DNA from: Syncephalis plumigaleata
Taxonomy: Eukaryota > Zoopagomycota > Zoopagomycetes > Zoopagales > Piptocephalidaceae
Assembly (NCBI GenBank): GCA_025201365.1
Contig: JAIXMF010000076.1
Coordinates: 1-45,575, forward strand
DNA length: 45,575 nucleotides
Reading direction: 5' to 3'
A program made the position numbers and the translations under genes. Of this stretch, positions 42,636 through 45,575 are shown in pieces. Within the stretch, counting starts at the first letter, position 1, and the number at the start of each line of letters is the position of its first letter. Under the pieces are notes generated by a model. That model searched no databases. It worked only from the letters and a program-made list of their open reading frames with translations, and was not told the origin of the DNA.

Positions 42636-45575
42636 ATGTCCCTTTCTATCGATACGAATTCCAAAGCAAGTATACGTCCACTTGACACGCAGTCAGCACA
42701 ACGTTTAAGCAGTGATCAAGTCATACGAGATCTCGGTTCAGCTGTCAAGGAATTGGTGGAGAATAGTTTGGACGCGTGTGCTCGGTCAGTTGGTGAGCTA
42801 CTCGAACTCAAGAAAGATAACGCGCAATATCGTTTGCCAAGCCACTAATACAGCTGCTTGTCCATATGGTGTATTATTAATAGAAATTCGGTTTCGCAAT
42901 CACGGTCTAGACTTGATTGAAGTCATCGACGACGGAAATGGTATTGCCACGAACGATATTGAATTAATAGGTAAGCGAGGGCGATATTATGTCATATGCT
43001 ATATATTTTATCTAATACTTTATTGGTGGTATTGCGCTACTTGTAGGGAGACGACACTATACGTCGAAATTACGACAATTCACCGATCTTAGTCAGGTGT
43101 TGTCGTTCGGGTTTCGCGGTGAAGCGCTAGCCTCTTTGTGTGCCGTGTCCGGTAAGGTGCAGCTTACCACGGCCACACCGAATGATGCACCTCGCGGAAC
43201 ACGCGTGATATTTGATCATCAAGGCAGTATTGTAGAACGGTCGAGTGTAGCACGAACTGTGAGTTAAATTTACCGAACATTACCGTCATCATCATCGTCA
43301 TCATCACCATCATCATCATTCACTGATATAGATACATTATGATTAGAGAGGAACGACAGTGACCGTGGAGGGACTACTATCACGTCTACCGGTGCGACAG
43401 GCAGAATTCAAACGCAATGCAAAACGTGAATTTGCACGCGCTTATCGTTGGCTACAATCGTATGCAATCATCTCTGAGGGTGTCAAACTAACTGTACGTC
43501 ATCCTATGGGACAAGGGTATGCTACACTATGTCTTTATTGTTATTCGATTGATTACTCATTCTAGATTACAGGATAATGCTATCAACTGATGGTAGTTCA
43601 GATATGCTAGGGAATATTAGTCAAGTGTACGGATTGGGCCAAACGAAAGAGTTACTTGCTGTAGATTTTGCATTCAATGTTGCTTCGTCCGATAATGATG
43701 ATGAGAATGATGATGATAATGAGGAGGAGGAAGAGAAAGCAGCAAAAGCAGAGAAAGAAGGAGAGACTGATGCCGCTACTAGTGATAAAAAGTAATTGTA
43801 TACATGGATATGATGAACTACTACCAATTAACTAATATATATCTACATAAATCTAGTCAACAATGTAAGATTACTGGCTATCTTTCTCGTGGTGAACCCG
43901 GTTGTGGTCGTAGTAGTGGTGATCGTCAATTGCTTTATCTTAATCGTCGTCCAATTCACTTACCAAAGGTGAACGAATAAGGATATAGCATACTGATTGT
44001 TTATTAATACTCGGTAATAGATGATTAAGATGTTAAACGACGTGTATCGTACATTAAACATACAGCCAGTTCCCGTGGCATTTCTTAATATTCAATTGGC
44101 ACCTGGTAAGCTGACTGAACATGATTCCTCTCATTCTCTCCTCTAATCTAACTTCTTGCCTTGAATAGATCGATACGACGTCAATGTAACACCCGATAAA
44201 CGCACTGTAATGATACATCATGAAGCATCGATTATTGCACAATTCAAGGTGATAACATTTGTAATAATAATTGATGGCTACATTTACTTACTAAATGAGT
44301 AGGAATACTTGAGTGAGCTTTACCAACCATCACAGCGTACCTTTACCGTACAATCAAGTTTGCTAGGGCATTTCTCGTCATCATTTGAAATTGTTGAAGA
44401 GCCACAAAGTAATAAAGAACAAGAGGCCAATGCTTCATCCCCGATTTTGTCGTTGCGATCACTTAGCACTGAAGCCAATAATCCGTTAGACTTATTGTCA
44501 TCCTCTAGCGAGACGGCTATGGATTTTCAAGCAAAGGACATCTCACATATATTGCAAGAGGAGGAGTTGATCGATAGTAATCCGTGTAGGGTGGAGGGAA
44601 TTGTAAATGATACTACGTCCAAGAAATCAAATTATATCGTCGAGAATAAGGGTCAGACAACACTGGAAACATTCCTGAATAGAGGAGGATATGCATTAGA
44701 GCGTCGAGAGAATACGGAATATCAAAATGCGCCAGAATCAGCCTTAGCTCAGCATGATATCGGCAACGATGGTGGTGATCCAGTTGAGACGACAACCGTC
44801 AATGTTTATGGCGACATCGCGTTATCTAGTTCGCAATCATTGTCCGAGCATGTCACGCAACTAATCAACAAAACTGACCAAGAGACCACCAATGACAATG
44901 TAACAACTAACGATGCAGTGAAACGAAAACGGAGCGTATCACCTGTGGACGCATTGCTGGTCGCTTCGAATAAACGTCGACCACATTTGCAGAACTTAAC
45001 AATGACGACAATGTTCTCGGCGGAAGCGTGTCGTCTCTATCATGAACAGCTCAAGGACAATTGTAAGCATAGTAGTGGTGATGGCGGCAAACATATCAGC
45101 AATCCCATTACTTCACTCGTGCGTCAACGTCAAATCCTACAAAATGAAGCCGGTCTTACTTCGGATGCCGTTACAGCGGAGCAAGCACTATCTCGCGTAG
45201 TTAAAAAGGAAGATTTCTATCGTATGGAAATATTGGGCCAGTTCAATCATGGATTTATTCTTGTACTATTGCCGGATGCTACGCAGTCCAAAGAGGATAC
45301 ACAATTATCAAGTAGACGTCAACACGGCGATTTATTTATTATTGATCAGCATGCGGCCGACGAGAAGTGGTGGTATGAGAAATTGGTTTCACAGCCACGC
45401 GACCGACCACAACCATTATTAAGGTAAGATTTGCGGAAGTAGACAAGCTTGATGCAATATGAATGAAATATCGCATGAACATATCTATACATACGTTGAC
45501 TTACCATCGGCTATCAACGATAGGCCACGAATACTCGATGTTAGTGAATCGGAACGTGTTGCCATTGTAGAGATT
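42636..45575 (+). CDS. PMS1: DNA mismatch repair protein Pms1/PMS2 (MutL homologue), 3' end outside window
   Basis: At least ten exons: 42636-42792, 42884-42970, 43047-43258, 43347-43516, 43573-43791, 43857-43968, 44021-44105, 44169-44248, 44303-45422 and 45524 onward. Pms1 pairs with Mlh1 as MutL-alpha, which nicks the strand during mismatch repair. The GHKL ATPase motifs are intact: [36 protein letters not shown] and [12 protein letters not shown]. The first intron is placed by homology: only the acceptor at 42883 gives SVEIRF. The transducer domain has LLYLNRRPI and [10 protein letters not shown] long Ser/Glu-rich linker follows, then [15 protein letters not shown] and the endonuclease metal motif [12 protein letters not shown], matching DQHA(X)2E(X)4E, so nuclease activity is expected. 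The open reading continues past the window edge. Confidence 0.95.

Noticed and set aside
42854-42883. Earlier acceptor for PMS1 intron 1
   Set aside because: It keeps the frame but inserts ten residues in the ATPase motif; the acceptor at 42883 gives the canonical [13 protein letters not shown].
1-45575. tRNA, rRNA and snRNA genes
   Set aside because: No cloverleaf-type T-loop consensus or recognisable rRNA or snRNA segment was found by reading both strands; a covariance-model scan would be needed to exclude them fully.

Overview
The window is nuclear DNA of a fungus. Genes are dense and interrupted by many short introns: I resolved about 75, mostly 49-110 bases, and several carry a TACTAAC-like branch site. 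The standard genetic code fits. The gene set is eukaryotic and mainly fungal: a Cdc10-type septin, a Pho85-type (Pcl) cyclin, a proteinase-B-inhibitor-like I9 protein, a Gef1/ClC-3-type CLC and an OPT transporter. A U12-type intron, frequent GC-AG introns and a small secreted-kinase family suggest an early-diverging (zygomycete-grade) lineage. A zoopagalean mycoparasite such as Syncephalis would fit, but that is inference.

Left part (1-13.4 kb). Two copies of a ~2.2 kb unit (about 489-2720 and 10655-12890) each hold a broken 3' end of a wax-ester-synthase/DGAT-like gene, about 510 bp of spacer, and a three-exon gene for a predicted secreted protein kinase. Homology at the left edge hints at a third unit outside the window. 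Between the copies lie an unknown 211-aa gene, a divergent pair (the Hsp90 co-chaperone Aha1 on minus, the TRAPP subunit Trs23/TRAPPC4 on plus) and an intronless OPT oligopeptide transporter. A small repeated 3'-end element follows kinase 1, Trs23 and OPT.

Middle (13.4-23 kb). A 25-exon CLC chloride channel/exchanger contains an AT-AC intron. It is followed by a questin-oxidase-like gene, a small glutaredoxin-like gene divergent from a TMEM41/VTT membrane protein, and a Pcl-type cyclin on minus.

Desert (22.9-28.5 kb). About 5.5 kb upstream of the cyclin has no convincing gene. It is rich in microsatellites and purine-rich on the plus strand.

Right part (28.5-45.6 kb). In order: an I9 proteinase inhibitor, the H/ACA snoRNP protein Gar1, the septin and a DUF1749 alpha/beta hydrolase (all minus); a TatD-family hydrolase and a mitochondrial PPR-like protein (plus); an unrecognised 618-aa protein (minus); and the mismatch-repair gene PMS1 (plus), which runs off the right edge.

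The genes are mostly housekeeping and do not form one pathway. The most unusual signals are: (1) kinase paralogues whose exons differ roughly ten times more than their introns and flanks; (2) a U12-type AT-AC intron in the CLC gene; (3) a 6-nt microexon that splits the NxNNWHW motif of Aha1; and (4) a predicted C-terminal membrane anchor on Aha1.
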